This document shows, in pieces, positions 10,121-19,232 of a stretch of DNA of 64,000 nucleotides. The first letter of the stretch is position 1; each line of letters starts with the position of its first letter. A program made the translations under genes and the position numbers. This DNA is from Litchfieldia alkalitelluris (GTDB lineage: Bacteria; Bacillota; Bacilli; Bacillales; Bacillaceae_L): NCBI RefSeq assembly GCF_002019645.1, contig NZ_KV917374.1, positions 771,452 to 835,451 of the forward strand, read 5' to 3'. The notes beneath the pieces were generated by a model. That model did not search any database. It saw only the letters and a list, made by a program, of their open reading frames with translations, and was not told the DNA's origin.

Positions 10121-10472
10121 ACGTCATTAGATTGCAGGTAGATAATAGAGCAACATGGAGGGTTTCTCAAAAATCTTCTATAATTCTATACCAATGGTTT
10201 AAGATAGATAGTCTTGTTGCTTTTTGTATAATCAAATAGTATTACTTACAATAAGCTTACTAGGCTTTAAAATAGTCTTTGTATTGTTTAAACATTCCAA
10301 TTAGTTTTGTGCTCAAAATATAAAAAAGAAATAGAAAGTCATTGGCTCTGTTTAATAGCGAGTGATAATAGGAAATAAAACACTTGGGTTGAAGAATTTT
10401 TATCATGGGGTTCTTTACATTCTTTTTCATATATTTAACAATAGAATTATAAATTAAAAGAGGAGAGTTAGG
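10121..10472. other. Gene-free AT-rich interval
   Basis: I see no gene, RNA or repeat in this interval between the operon terminator and the next gene. A promoter for the following gene is expected here, but no convincing -35/-10 pair stands out. Confidence 0.5.
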
Positions 10473-11366
10473 ATGACATCACTTATAAATAAATTAATGA
10501 ATAAGTATGATCTTGGAATAAAGCCTGGACCAGCCCTAAGGTATAACTTATATGGTGTTCGAGATAATAACCTGGAACAGGAAGAGTTGCCTGAAGTTGA
10601 TTTGTACTCAGATGTTCTTTACTGGGAAGCAGTGCATGAAGGGGATATTAATCCTGATGATGACACCGTTAATTCTTATGATGATTATTTTCACCTGGAC
10701 TATTTAGAGAATGATTATCATAGAACAAGATATGTTGATCATGGTCATCTATTAAACTCATTAAAAACAATTTGTAGCACAAAGGATCTCGATGTGTCTA
10801 CTATATCAAACATCCTTATTAAGGTATCAGGCTATGGTGATTTGAAAGTAAATGAATATGTAAATCAAAAAATGAAAGAATTCTTAGATGAATATTCAGA
10901 TGAAGTGGCTGAAGATTTAGGGCTAATTAAAAAATCCTCAAGTGCGTCCATTTGGCTTGAAAATCAGGCTGGCAAACGATATATACAGTTCAGATATTCT
11001 ACAAATCCCTATTGCATTTATAAAGACAAAACTATTATTTTTCATAATGGAATAGATGTGGATAAGGTTGAAATCGCTTTTGATTATTTTGCCCTAACAG
11101 GTATTTCCATACCACTAAAATATCGTTCTAAGATCTTAAAAGGAGAAGAGTTTAAAACAGGCACAGAATTATTAAACCTTAATAATCCTTCAGACCACCT
11201 TCTTCAAATTAGCTATCGCAATCAAACCACACAATTTAGGAATTCTCCTGAACTAACCCTTTGGTATGGTGAACTAGGGGGTGATTATTTTGATGATGTG
11301 GAATATATTAAGGTCTTTGGGCCTGTGCCTAGGACTGAAAGACATGTTGAAGATGATGAGTTCTAG
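10473..11366 (+). CDS. Uncharacterised 297-residue protein
   Basis: I do not recognise this protein. It is cytoplasmic by appearance, acidic and rich in Asp, Asn and Tyr, with no signal peptide, membrane segment or cysteine cluster. The N-terminal third has many acidic residues (for example DINPDDDT and YDDYFHLDY), and the C-terminus ends in EDDEF. AGAGGAG precedes ATG 10473, and a hairpin follows, so it appears to be a single-gene unit. Its codon use is ordinary for the window, and it has no evident functional link with either neighbour. Confidence 0.65.
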   Translation: MTSLINKLMNKYDLGIKPGPALRYNLYGVRDNNLEQEELPEVDLYSDVLYWEAVHEGDINPDDDTVNSYDDYFHLDYLENDYHRTRYVDHGHLLNSLKTICSTKDLDVSTISNILIKVSGYGDLKVNEYVNQKMKEFLDEYSDEVAEDLGLIKKSSSASIWLENQAGKRYIQFRYSTNPYCIYKDKTIIFHNGIDVDKVEIAFDYFALTGISIPLKYRSKILKGEEFKTGTELLNLNNPSDHLLQISYRNQTTQFRNSPELTLWYGELGGDYFDDVEYIKVFGPVPRTERHVEDDEF

Positions 11367-11371
11367 AGGTT

Positions 11372-11404
11372 AAGCGGGACATGGGGAAAGCCTTGTCCCG
11401 TTTA
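11372..11404 (+). terminator. Probable terminator hairpin
   Basis: CGGGACA (11375-11381) and TGTCCCG (11394-11400) form a seven-base stem followed by TTTACTTT. It lies just after the stop of the unassigned gene. Confidence 0.65.
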
Positions 11405-11539
11405 CTTTAATTTGAAAATTCCTTTGCATATTTAACAACTTACACCCTAATTGTTCAATAAGCGTTATATGCTTTTAGCTTTGATGATATTGTTTCATCC
11501 AGTTAATTGTATTAATATTTTATATAAAATGTTTTACAT

Positions 11540-11940
11540 GGACCGGTATTTACAGGATTATATGAATTTTTTGACGCAAGACCAGAAATATCAATTACCT
11601 ATGATATTTGTTTAGCTGGTGATTATCCTGGTGTTGAAAAGCATCGCGCACCCATTCAGCTCAATAAAGGGCCTGGGATTAAGTTATATGATAAAAGTGG
11701 GAAAGCACATTACCACCAAATCGTCCCACCGATATTAGTAGAAGCATTAGAAAATGTGGCGTTTGAAAAAGGAATTCCCTATCAATATGAATTTCTAGCA
11801 GGCTCGACCAATGCAGATGTATTTGCAATGGAGCATACTGGCGTCATCGCCGGCGGCATCTCCATTCCCTGCAGGTATACACATACACCAGTTGAAATCG
11901 TGAGTTTGAAAGACACAGAGAATGCCATTAAGTTAACCGT
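11540..11940 (+). pseudogene. C-terminal fragment of an M42-family aminopeptidase
   Basis: The frame read from about 11555 gives the last third of an M42 (glutamyl aminopeptidase/cellulase-like) metallopeptidase: FDARPEISITYD, CLAGDYPG, then AGSTNADVFAMEHTGV and GGISIPCRYTHTPVE followed by NAIKL. The last part contains the conserved late Asp and the ISIPxRYxHxxxE metal-site segment. The N-terminal two thirds, with the first metal ligands, are missing; upstream is AT-rich non-coding DNA. The frame then runs across a junction near 11940 into antisense GntR sequence. It is a remnant and cannot make an active enzyme. Confidence 0.8.
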
Positions 11941-12306
11941 CTTTTCGCGAAGGGCTTTTTCAAGGAAAAGGAGTATGTCATTTAGCGTGTTGTAGTCGTT
12001 TGTGGTTAGGTGTTTTACAGACAGCTGAGCAGCTTCACTTTCAAGCATGCCACGAAGTGTATAAATTTCATAAGCATCTTTTTTGGACAAGGTCGTTACA
12101 CACGTTCCTTTGTTCACTTCATGAGTCACCAATCCTTCATGCTCAAGCTTACTAAGGGCCTCGCGAATAGGGCCTCTTGAGATTTTTAACTCTTGTGCGA
12201 GCTTTGATTGGGTGATTTTCTCGCCGGGTTTTAGTTCTCCATTTAAGATTCTTTTGCGAATATATTTTGCAACATCATCAGATAGATTTGTGACATCAAG
12301 TACCAT
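11941..12306 (-). pseudogene. Truncated GntR-family regulator (FCD subfamily)
   Basis: On the minus strand a GntR winged-helix domain is intact (ELKPGEKITQSKLAQEL, SRGPIREALSKLEHEGLV), and the start of an FCD effector domain follows (YEIYTLRGMLESEAAQL). After about 120 residues the homology ends at the junction with the M42 fragment near 11940, and the frame reads on into antisense DNA. The best start is ATG 12306, with ACAGGAG upstream, rather than the ATG at 12324. A full FCD regulator has about 220 residues, so most of the ligand domain is lost. DNA binding might survive. Confidence 0.8.
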
Positions 12307-12445
12307 TACGAATTCTCCTGTCATTTAATTTTTGATGGAAGTGGTTTGCAGAAAGTCGAATGTAGATTGTCGACAATCTGCAATGTGGTTGGTTGTCTAA
12401 TATATATACCGGGTGTTGATGGAATATTCCGATTATTTTTGAGAG

Positions 12446-12514
12446 GGGAGCATGGGGACGGTTCTCACGCTTCCAAAGGAAGCGCAAGAACCGTCCCGGT
12501 GCATCCCGGTGCAT
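12446..12514. repeat. REP-like palindromic repeat, paired form
   Basis: Two head-to-head units of the GGGACGGTTCT repeat, with inner arms CGCTTCC / GGAAGCG and outer arms GCATGGGG / CCCGGTGC (one mismatch). A short duplication of CCCGGTGCATC follows at the right edge. It is the leftmost copy in the window. Confidence 0.85.
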
Positions 12515-12935
12515 CAAACATAATGCTTGAAAGTGTAGTCATCGGAAAGCAGAAGAACACTTTTATTCTAAAGGCCAAATGTGAAAAAAGAGGAGAGATA
12601 TTGGAAGAGCCAAATATCAGGATTTATGGTCATTTGATTCTGTAGATGTTGAAATCGAGGGAGATGGTGCGGCTCGGAGTGTGTTGGTGATTTTAAGGAA
12701 ATCTTTCAATTTTGTAATTGTATTCAAGGACTTTTTCATTATCCCAATTGTATTTAAGATGATGTCGACCAGTCCTTGTCCCTTTGGACATCCTCTGTTG
12801 CTAAAATGAATAAATAAGACCTCTACGGTTACCTTAATAAAAGCGTAGCTATTGTTATGTTCTGTGGCCTTTTTGGTACAGACACGAAGTAGGGTCCCAA
12901 TCCATTTATAAATTAATCCTAATTCAGGTAGCAAA
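12515..12935. other. Unassigned interval with a possible decayed gene
   Basis: No confident gene is present. On the plus strand, about 12522-12645 reads as a plausible protein segment (VVIGKQKNTFILKAKCEKRG), and after a shift of frame near 12640 it continues as DVEIEGDGAARSVLVILRK, which would fit a frameshifted remnant. On the minus strand 12617-12934 is open from a TTG without a good ribosome binding site. Neither reading matches a family I recognise. Confidence 0.35.
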
Positions 12936-12976
12936 TTAGTGAGTCAACGAAAAAAATAAGTGTTGGAGGAATGAAC

Positions 12977-13093
12977 ATGTCTGAACATCAAAACGGAAAA
13001 CCTAACTACCAGCCAACCAATCCAGATACTAAAAAACCAAACGAACAACAAATGGGTAAAGGCAAATCTAACGCACGTGGCAAAATTCGTTAA
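12977..13093 (+). CDS. Small basic 38-residue protein, spore-protein-like composition
   Basis: ATG 12977 lies six bases after a strong GGAGGA; an ATG at 12971 touches the Shine-Dalgarno and is less likely. The product begins MSEHQNGKPNYQPTNP and ends KGKSNARGKIR. It is hydrophilic and rich in Asn, Gln, Lys, Gly and Pro, without hydrophobic segments, which recalls minor small acid-soluble spore proteins of bacilli, but I cannot assign it to a named family. It is too short to have been found by a 60-codon cut-off. A half copy of the REP-like repeat begins three bases after its stop. Confidence 0.6.
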   Translation: MSEHQNGKPNYQPTNPDTKKPNEQQMGKGKSNARGKIR

Positions 13094-13095
13094 TA

Positions 13096-13123
13096 GGAGC
13101 ATGGGGACGGTTCTCATGCTTCC
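13096..13123. repeat. REP-like repeat, single unit
   Basis: One unit of the family with stem GGAGCATG / CATGCTTCC around the GGGACGGTTCT core. It starts three bases after the stop of the small gene. Confidence 0.85.
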
Positions 13124-13156
13124 ATTTCAATATATATTTGATAGTGCATTCAACAA

Positions 13157-13190
13157 AAAAACCTCATCAGACTAAGCCGATGAGGTTTTC
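13157..13190 (-). terminator. Terminator of the MMPL operon
   Basis: On the minus strand AAAACCTCATC pairs with GATGAGGTTTT around a ten-base loop, and a T-run follows. It lies about 16 bases past the stop of the heptad-repeat protein gene. Confidence 0.88.
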
Positions 13191-13205
13191 CCATTAAAAA
13201 CAATT

Positions 13206-15014
13206 CTATCTAAACAAATCCAACAAACGATCCCAAAACCCTTTCTTTTCTTCTTTTTCCCCAGCATCTTCTTCTACTTCTTCTTTCAAAATACTGTCCG
13301 TTTTAATCACGAATTGCACATTGTTCACGTCGGTATTTTCTTCAGATACAAATGAAGCAGCTTTGAAGTCAGATTTGTCGTATTTGTCCATCATGCTGTC
13401 GATTTCTTCTTTTAGTTGATCTGGTAGTTCACTTGTTTCATCTTCAAGTTTTTGGGTCCCATCAGAAAGCTCGGCGGCTCCATTTTCAAGCTCGTTCGTT
13501 CCGTTTGCTACTGAAACGATTCCGGAGTGAAGCTTGCTGTAGTTGCTTGACAGCTGAGCGACCCCGTTTGTGTAGCCGACTAGACCTGTATGAAATTGTC
13601 CATAGTTATCAGCGAGGGTTTTCATTCCTTGCTGCAATTGAGTGATTTGGTCTGCGACGTCAAGCTGCTCCATCGCTGTGGAAATCTGTTTTGAGATTCC
13701 TGCGACTTGATCCGCCGTTTCTTCAACCGAACGACTTAACTCATCTAGTGTTTGATCTACAGTCAGAAACGCTTCTTTAATAGAATCATAGGTTTCTTTA
13801 ACATTACGGGCTGCATGATAGGTCGCCACTAGTTGATCGACGACTTCTGGTGCTACGCCACTGTCATAAAGTTCCTGGATTTCTTCCTCTTGAATGTCAT
13901 TGGCCGGTAGAGCTGCAACCGCACCGTCCAATGAGGTCAATGCAGCGGAAAAATCGGCATCTTGTTTCTTCAATTCATCTGCTAATGTGTAAAGACCATC
14001 TGCAAAGGAATCTAATCCGTCCGTTACTTGCCCGAAGTCCTCTAAGTTGATATCCACCGTCTGTTGATTGAGTGCATCACTAATTGATGTAAGTGAATCA
14101 TCAATATTTTTAGATGCATTGACAAGCCCGGCAGATTCATTGCTTAACGTTGATAAACCATTTTTGAATGCAATTGAACCACTTGGAAGCTCCTGCACGC
14201 CATTGTTAAATTCAGAAATCCCAGAACTTAATTCAGCCACACCTGAATTGACAGCAGCAATCGCGTCTGTTAAAGACTGGATTTCCTCTGTCATTTCATC
14301 TGTATCAGGTTTTTGGATCGGCATTGTAGATGGGACGGCTGAGATGTCAAAGCCCTGCATCTCCAAATCGCTCACATCTGCTTCAATCGTAAAATCACCA
14401 TCTTGTTCCGGCATCACAGTGAAGGTGAGCATCTTGTCGGTGCCCGCATTGGCAATCGTTGCATCGGGTGCTTCAATGTTTTCGAACGCTTCTGAATCAA
14501 GCGGGATGGAAATCTGTAACAAATAATTTTTATAAAAAATATCACTGATTGCTGAGTTCGCTGATGTTTTAATATTCATCTCAAGATGCCCGTTAGCACC
14601 AGCAAGCTTTTCCGGTGCTACGACATTTCCGTCGAGCTTATAGGTGATGGAGATGTTCCAAGGTAGTGCTTGATTTGGCAAGTTTCCCTGATAGTAAAAA
14701 TCGCCTTTAGGAGCATCGATTTGAACGGTATCACCGACTTGCTGGAGTACTGACAAATCCGTTAGATTCTCTATTTTTGCATAGGTACCGTGATCAATCA
14801 CCGTCCCAGCTTGTGTAACATCTAAAATGTTCACAACATATATTTCTTCTGTGTCACCAGTAGGACTTAAGCTTGCATAAACGACTTCATCCTTTGTGGC
14901 AATTTTACCAGATGTAGCTGCTTTGGCAGTTGAGCTATGTTCAGCAGCAGATGAAAATGAAGGCAAGATAAGCGCAACTGTCATGATCACAAGTAGTAGT
15001 TTCTTTCTCATCAT
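13206..15014 (-). CDS. Exported heptad-repeat protein (YhgE/xxxLxxG type), MMPL partner
   Basis: A 602-residue protein with an N-terminal signal peptide (KKLLLVIMTVALILPSFSSA), a beta-rich region to about residue 230, and a long helical region of LxxG-type heptads such as GVAELSSGISEFNNGVQEL and GTNELENGAAELSDGTQKL. This repeat is typical of YhgE/Pip-like and MMPL-associated proteins. The C-terminus is acidic, then amphipathic, without an obvious membrane anchor. It overlaps the MMPL gene by four bases (ATGA), so the two are coupled. It probably forms an extracytoplasmic coiled-coil part of the exporter; the cargo is unknown. Confidence 0.8.
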   Translation of the reverse strand: MMRKKLLLVIMTVALILPSFSSAAEHSSTAKAATSGKIATKDEVVYASLSPTGDTEEIYVVNILDVTQAGTVIDHGTYAKIENLTDLSVLQQVGDTVQIDAPKGDFYYQGNLPNQALPWNISITYKLDGNVVAPEKLAGANGHLEMNIKTSANSAISDIFYKNYLLQISIPLDSEAFENIEAPDATIANAGTDKMLTFTVMPEQDGDFTIEADVSDLEMQGFDISAVPSTMPIQKPDTDEMTEEIQSLTDAIAAVNSGVAELSSGISEFNNGVQELPSGSIAFKNGLSTLSNESAGLVNASKNIDDSLTSISDALNQQTVDINLEDFGQVTDGLDSFADGLYTLADELKKQDADFSAALTSLDGAVAALPANDIQEEEIQELYDSGVAPEVVDQLVATYHAARNVKETYDSIKEAFLTVDQTLDELSRSVEETADQVAGISKQISTAMEQLDVADQITQLQQGMKTLADNYGQFHTGLVGYTNGVAQLSSNYSKLHSGIVSVANGTNELENGAAELSDGTQKLEDETSELPDQLKEEIDSMMDKYDKSDFKAASFVSEENTDVNNVQFVIKTDSILKEEVEEDAGEKEEKKGFWDRLLDLFR

Positions 15015-17098
15015 CTTCCCTCCTTAAAGAATTTGGCTCTCCATGTTGTTTTTTCAATCAGTTTATCAAAGGTAAATAACACCGCAGGTAAGAAAAATAC
15101 GACCATGATAAAAGCAAGTAACGCACCACGACCAAGCAGTAGTCCAATCGATGACACGACTGGGTTTGATGAGGTGAACCAAAGGATAAATCCTACGCTT
15201 GATAAAATCGAAGCTGAGATTGCAATCGAGAAAATTTTCTCGTCAATTGTATGCTTGATCGCTGCTAAAACTGGCATCTCTTTTCGTTTCTCCTTATAGT
15301 ATTCAGTTAGGAGAATCGCATAATCGACCGTGGCGGCAAGCTGGACGGTACTAATAATTAAATACCCAACATACACCAGTGACGAGTCGGTAAAGTATGG
15401 AACCGATAAATTGATCCATACAGCTGACTGAATCGTAAGCAGTAACACCACTGGAATCGAGATCGATCGGAAGGTGAAGAAAAGAACAATCGCAATCGTG
15501 ATGACTGTTACTAAGTTCACTACGACATTATCCTGGAGGACCGTGTTACGAATATCGTATAAAGTCACACTTTCTCCCACAAGGTGTGCCTCATCACCAT
15601 AATAGCCTGAAGCTGTTTGCTGCACCTTTTCAATTAATGAAAAGGCTTTTTCACCTTCATTGCTTGCGTCGGTATATAAAATAATCCGACTATAATTTTC
15701 CGAATAAAATTGGTCGGTTACTTCTTCCCCGAGAAAATCAGGTGGAATCACCGCACTCACTGTATTCGAGTATGAGATCACACTGGTGATATGGTCAAGC
15801 TCTGTTAGTGCTTCACTTAACGCTGTTTCTTTTGCCATATCGCCTTTAGGCACTAGCACGACCATTGGGGTTGAGCGTCCAAACACCTCTTCAATCGCAA
15901 TGATATCGTTGCCAGCACGTGTGGTTTCTGGCTGCTCGCCAATTCCATAAATGAAATTCGTGTTACTTTGAGCTAAAAAGCTCGGTACAAGGACAAGAAA
16001 GACTATTAATAGGCTGGGAATTCTTACTTTTAACACGGCATTCCCGATATTTTTGAACTCAGGAATAAAGGGCTTATGCTGTGTTTTATCAATCCATTTG
16101 TAAAAGCAAAGGGTAAGCGCAGGTAAAAACACCATAACGCTGATAAAACTTAATACAATTCCTTTTACTAAGTTGATCCCTAAATCTGAACCAATTTTAA
16201 AATCCATTAACGTAAGAGCGATAAAACCAAAGAAGGTGGTTGCAGCACTTGCTGTAATCGCAGGAAACGATTGCTTCATCGCAAGCATCATCGCTTCTTC
16301 AATGTTATTGGTTTTCTTACGATAATACTGAAAGCTGTGTAAAAGAAATATCGCATAATCTAGCGACACGGCTAGCTGTAAAATCGGACTAACCGATTGT
16401 GTTACAAAGGAAACTTCACCAATAAAGATATTCGTTCCTAAGTTAATCAGAACCGAAACGCCAATCGCCGTCAGGAAAAATACTGGCTCGATCCAAGAGG
16501 TGGTCGACAGCACTAAGATCAAAATGATAATCGGTACGAGCAATGCTGCCGCATACATCGATTCATTTCCCGCCATTTTCTGAGAAGAGGCGGTATTAAC
16601 GGCTTCTCCAGACATGGAATGTTCTTCGCCAATCAATGCATACAGCTCATCCGTGACTGCTACCTCATCTCCTTCACGAATACTTAGTGAGAAGAGGGCT
16701 TTATTATCTTTGTAGTACGCTTCAACTGTTTCTTGATCAGCCATTTCAAGTGGCGTTTTTACATCGATGGCATCATCTAACCACATTACTTCTGATACAC
16801 CATCAATGCTTTCAAGCTTTTCTTTGTAGACAAGGGCCTCTTGAACGGTCACATCATTAATCATCACCCGTGTATTTGGAACAGAACCGGAAAATTCCTG
16901 GTCCATCACTTCCATCGCAATCGTAGAAGGGGCATCCTCGGGCAAATAATCTACCATATTATAATTCACCGAAACAAAGAACTGGGCAATCGAACAGATA
17001 ACTGCCACGATCCCAAATATAATCGCAATTGATTTTTTATGCTTAATAATTCGTGCTGCAATGTTGATCTTAACCACTCCTTCTTGCATGAATGTCAT
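15011..17098 (-). CDS. MMPL/RND-family membrane exporter
   Basis: A 695-residue protein with two repeats of one membrane helix, a large external loop and five clustered helices, as in MMPL (YdgH/YdfJ-like) transporters. Typical motifs are LAVSLDYAIFLLHSF in the first half and LAATVDYAILLTEYY in the second, each with the conserved Asp of the RND proton relay. It probably exports a lipid or hydrophobic compound and works with the heptad-repeat protein. The start is doubtful: a good promoter predicts transcription from about 17098, so ATG 17098 would be leaderless; a strong AAGGAGTGG lies at 17074-17082, and the in-frame codon at ideal spacing is ATC. Confidence 0.88.
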   Translation of the reverse strand: MTFMQEGVVKINIAARIIKHKKSIAIIFGIVAVICSIAQFFVSVNYNMVDYLPEDAPSTIAMEVMDQEFSGSVPNTRVMINDVTVQEALVYKEKLESIDGVSEVMWLDDAIDVKTPLEMADQETVEAYYKDNKALFSLSIREGDEVAVTDELYALIGEEHSMSGEAVNTASSQKMAGNESMYAAALLVPIIILILVLSTTSWIEPVFFLTAIGVSVLINLGTNIFIGEVSFVTQSVSPILQLAVSLDYAIFLLHSFQYYRKKTNNIEEAMMLAMKQSFPAITASAATTFFGFIALTLMDFKIGSDLGINLVKGIVLSFISVMVFLPALTLCFYKWIDKTQHKPFIPEFKNIGNAVLKVRIPSLLIVFLVLVPSFLAQSNTNFIYGIGEQPETTRAGNDIIAIEEVFGRSTPMVVLVPKGDMAKETALSEALTELDHITSVISYSNTVSAVIPPDFLGEEVTDQFYSENYSRIILYTDASNEGEKAFSLIEKVQQTASGYYGDEAHLVGESVTLYDIRNTVLQDNVVVNLVTVITIAIVLFFTFRSISIPVVLLLTIQSAVWINLSVPYFTDSSLVYVGYLIISTVQLAATVDYAILLTEYYKEKRKEMPVLAAIKHTIDEKIFSIAISASILSSVGFILWFTSSNPVVSSIGLLLGRGALLAFIMVVFFLPAVLFTFDKLIEKTTWRAKFFKEGR

Positions 17099-17104
17099 TA
17101 CTAA

Positions 17105-17135
17105 ATTATAATGACACCGTGTTGCTTAATCAACA
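17105..17135 (-). promoter_or_regulatory. Promoter of the MMPL operon with overlapping dyad
   Basis: On the minus strand TTGATT and TATAAT are separated by 17 bases (TATAAT occupies 17105-17110, TTGATT 17128-17133). A 16-base near-palindrome TGTTGCTTAATCAACA (17120-17135, 14 of 16 symmetric) covers the -35 box and is a likely operator. The TetR gene encoded divergently 300 bases away is the obvious candidate repressor. Confidence 0.72.
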
Positions 17136-17198
17136 AACAGTTTAGTTGAAAACGTACAGTATCCAACAGAAAGCGTTATTAGTGTTGGGTTTTGGGAA

Positions 17199-17400
17199 GG
17201 GGATTTGTGGGACAGGTCTCAAAACCCTAGTAGCGGGTGATTTTTAGGGACAGGTCGTAGAATTCAAGAAAGTGGGTGAGTTTTAGGGACAGGTCGTAGA
17301 CCCAAAGATAGCGGGTGAATTTCAGGGAGAGGTCCCAAAACCGAAGATAGCGGGTGAGCTTCAAGCGACAGATCCTAAAACTAAAGGGAGTGGGGTTTTG
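17199..17400. repeat. Degenerate 38-40-base tandem repeat, about five copies
   Basis: The motif GGGACAGGTCGTAGA followed by a variable segment and AGCGGGTGA recurs with starts at about 17209, 17247, 17286, 17325 and 17365, so the period is 38, 39, 39 and 40 bases. Later copies diverge (GGGAGAGGTC, GCGACAGATC). The array fills the space between the MMPL promoter and the TetR gene. It has no palindromic character and no CRISPR-like spacers. Confidence 0.85.
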
Positions 17401-17450
17401 GACTTGTTTTTAGAGTACCCATAAGCCATAAGTAAACCCAAGAGGAGGAC

Positions 17451-18020
17451 ATGATGTCAGATAACAAATTAAATAGACGAATAAAGTATACAAGAATGGT
17501 TTTAAAGGAAAGTTTAATGGAGCTTTTAAAAGAAAAACCGATCTCATCGATTACAGTAAAGGAGATTTGTGAAAGAGCAGATATTAACCGATCCACATTT
17601 TACTCACATTACTCTGATCAATTTGCGCTACTTTCTCAAATCGAAGAAGAATTTTTAAGTGATATGAACGAAACGTTGAACAGCTATAATTTTCAAAAAG
17701 ACGAAGAAGCATTGCAAATGACAGAAAGATTATTAGAATATGTGGCAGCGAATAAAGATGTCTGTGAAGTGCTCTTAGGTGAACACGCCGATGCGACGTT
17801 TCAAAAGAGGGTGATGACGTTCGCGCATAACTATGTGGTGAAGAACTTGATACGTTCGAACGATATAGAGCCCGACATCTCAGAATATGTTAGTCTGTTT
17901 GCCATAAGTGGTAGCATCTACGTTATTCAACACTGGTTAAAGCGCGGAATGGACAAATCCCCAAAAGAAATGTCAGAAATCATCAATCGAATCACCAAAT
18001 CTGGGATATCAGGGTTTTAA
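17451..18020 (+). CDS. TetR/AcrR-family transcriptional regulator
   Basis: A 189-residue one-component regulator. The N-terminal helix-turn-helix is clear: RMVLKESLMELLKEKPISSI, then VKEICERADINRSTFYSHY. The rest is helical, as in TetR ligand domains with a TetR_C-type C-terminus. It is divergent from the MMPL exporter operon, the standard arrangement for a local repressor of an export pump, and a dyad covers that operon's -35 box. AGAGGAGG precedes the start (ATG 17451 or the next ATG). Its stop codon directly abuts a REP-like repeat. Confidence 0.88.
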   Translation: MMSDNKLNRRIKYTRMVLKESLMELLKEKPISSITVKEICERADINRSTFYSHYSDQFALLSQIEEEFLSDMNETLNSYNFQKDEEALQMTERLLEYVAANKDVCEVLLGEHADATFQKRVMTFAHNYVVKNLIRSNDIEPDISEYVSLFAISGSIYVIQHWLKRGMDKSPKEMSEIINRITKSGISGF

Positions 18021-18092
18021 GGGAGCGGGGGGACGGTTCTCGTGCTTCTGCGGCAGCAGAAAGAAGCATGAGAACCGTCCCCATGCTTCCCC
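18021..18092. repeat. REP-like palindromic repeat, paired form
   Basis: Two head-to-head units separated by a GC-rich linker (CTGCGGCAGCAG, itself dyadic). It starts on the base after the TetR stop codon and ends seven bases before the end of the convergent SDR gene, so it may end both transcripts. Confidence 0.88.
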
Positions 18093-18098
18093 AAACAA

Positions 18099-19181
18099 TC
18101 ATACTGTTTCCTGTAGAACCTGCTTTATAGTGGAAGAGTTACGGTGAACAAATCCTCCGACTATAGTCAGAAGCATAGGTTTATCCATGTTTAATGGATT
18201 GCCATTCCCCTGGGTTAATAAAGTTCTAGTGTTGTCATCTTCGAAAGTTACTGATGAATTTAGGTACTCTTTAAATACTTTGATAGGTGTGTTTATTTTT
18301 ACTTCTTCTTCAGTTAATGTGTGTTCTTCGTTGTACGGGATGAGTTCAATCCCATTGAACTCTAGGCTTTCCGTGATAGCATCAAAGATTAATTGATTGC
18401 TAGGGGGATTAGGATTGGTGATATTGTAGACGGTGTTATTTTTACCAAAAGATAGGCCTAGTATTAGCACGTTTACAACGTAATCAATCGGAACCAAGTT
18501 GGAAACTGAACTTTGATTGAGTAATAATCGATATTTATGATTATTGTTAGGCTCTCTTAGTGCTTTTTTCTTCAAGATTTCAACCGTTCTAATGATTCCA
18601 TATAATCCAAATGCGGTGTTAGATTCGCCAGTTTCCGAGTCTCCTATAATGATCGCGGGTCTCATGATCATTACATTAAAGCTTTTATTATAAGACATTA
18701 CCAAATGTTCTGCTTTACATTTGCTTTCTTCATAGGAATTATTGAAAGTAGAGGAAGTCGGGTATAAGGTTTCACTTCCAATTGATCTTGTGCCTAATGT
18801 ATATGCAGTACTCACATGAATAAACGTTTGTACTTTAATAATTTTCGCCAATTCAAGGATATTTTTTGTACCTGAAACATTCACATGGAAAATCTCTTCT
18901 CGCTTTGACTCGTCAAATGATAGAAGTGCTGCGGAGTGATAGATTACGTCAATTTTTCCTGTGAGCGCATCTACTTCTTCTTCACTTATTCCTAAGAAAG
19001 GCTTCGTTAATTCCCCTTCAATAATGTGAACCTGTCCACTTTTATTATTTAATTGTTCAATGAGAACTTGAGCTTTTTTCTGGGTCCGTGCTAATAAATA
19101 TACATGATGGTTCTCTTTCAATAACCTCTTGGCTAGAGTGGATCCTAGAAAACCTGTCGAACCTGTAATTAATATATTCAC
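18099..19181 (-). CDS. Extended SDR NAD(P)-dependent epimerase/reductase
   Basis: A 360-residue Rossmann protein. TGSTGFLG at residues 6-13 is the TGxxGxxG cofactor loop, HVSTAYTLG carries the serine/threonine position, and YEESKCKAE holds the YxxxK catalytic pair. The FLG start and the MRPAIIIGDSETG segment point to the thioester-reductase/fatty-acyl-reductase or sterol-dehydrogenase-like branch of extended SDRs. The start is GTG 19181, with AGGAGG upstream on the minus strand. There is no operon partner; the substrate cannot be told. Confidence 0.82.
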   Translation of the reverse strand: MNILITGSTGFLGSTLAKRLLKENHHVYLLARTQKKAQVLIEQLNNKSGQVHIIEGELTKPFLGISEEEVDALTGKIDVIYHSAALLSFDESKREEIFHVNVSGTKNILELAKIIKVQTFIHVSTAYTLGTRSIGSETLYPTSSTFNNSYEESKCKAEHLVMSYNKSFNVMIMRPAIIIGDSETGESNTAFGLYGIIRTVEILKKKALREPNNNHKYRLLLNQSSVSNLVPIDYVVNVLILGLSFGKNNTVYNITNPNPPSNQLIFDAITESLEFNGIELIPYNEEHTLTEEEVKINTPIKVFKEYLNSSVTFEDDNTRTLLTQGNGNPLNMDKPMLLTIVGGFVHRNSSTIKQVLQETV

Positions 19182-19232
19182 AAAATAACCTCCTGCGGCT
19201 TATACATAACTTTCATTATATACTAGAGAAAG

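Noticed and set aside
12346-12645. 99-codon plus-strand ORF
   Set aside because: It crosses the REP-like copy at 12446-12514, has no ribosome binding site and changes character at the repeat; only its end might be a gene remnant.
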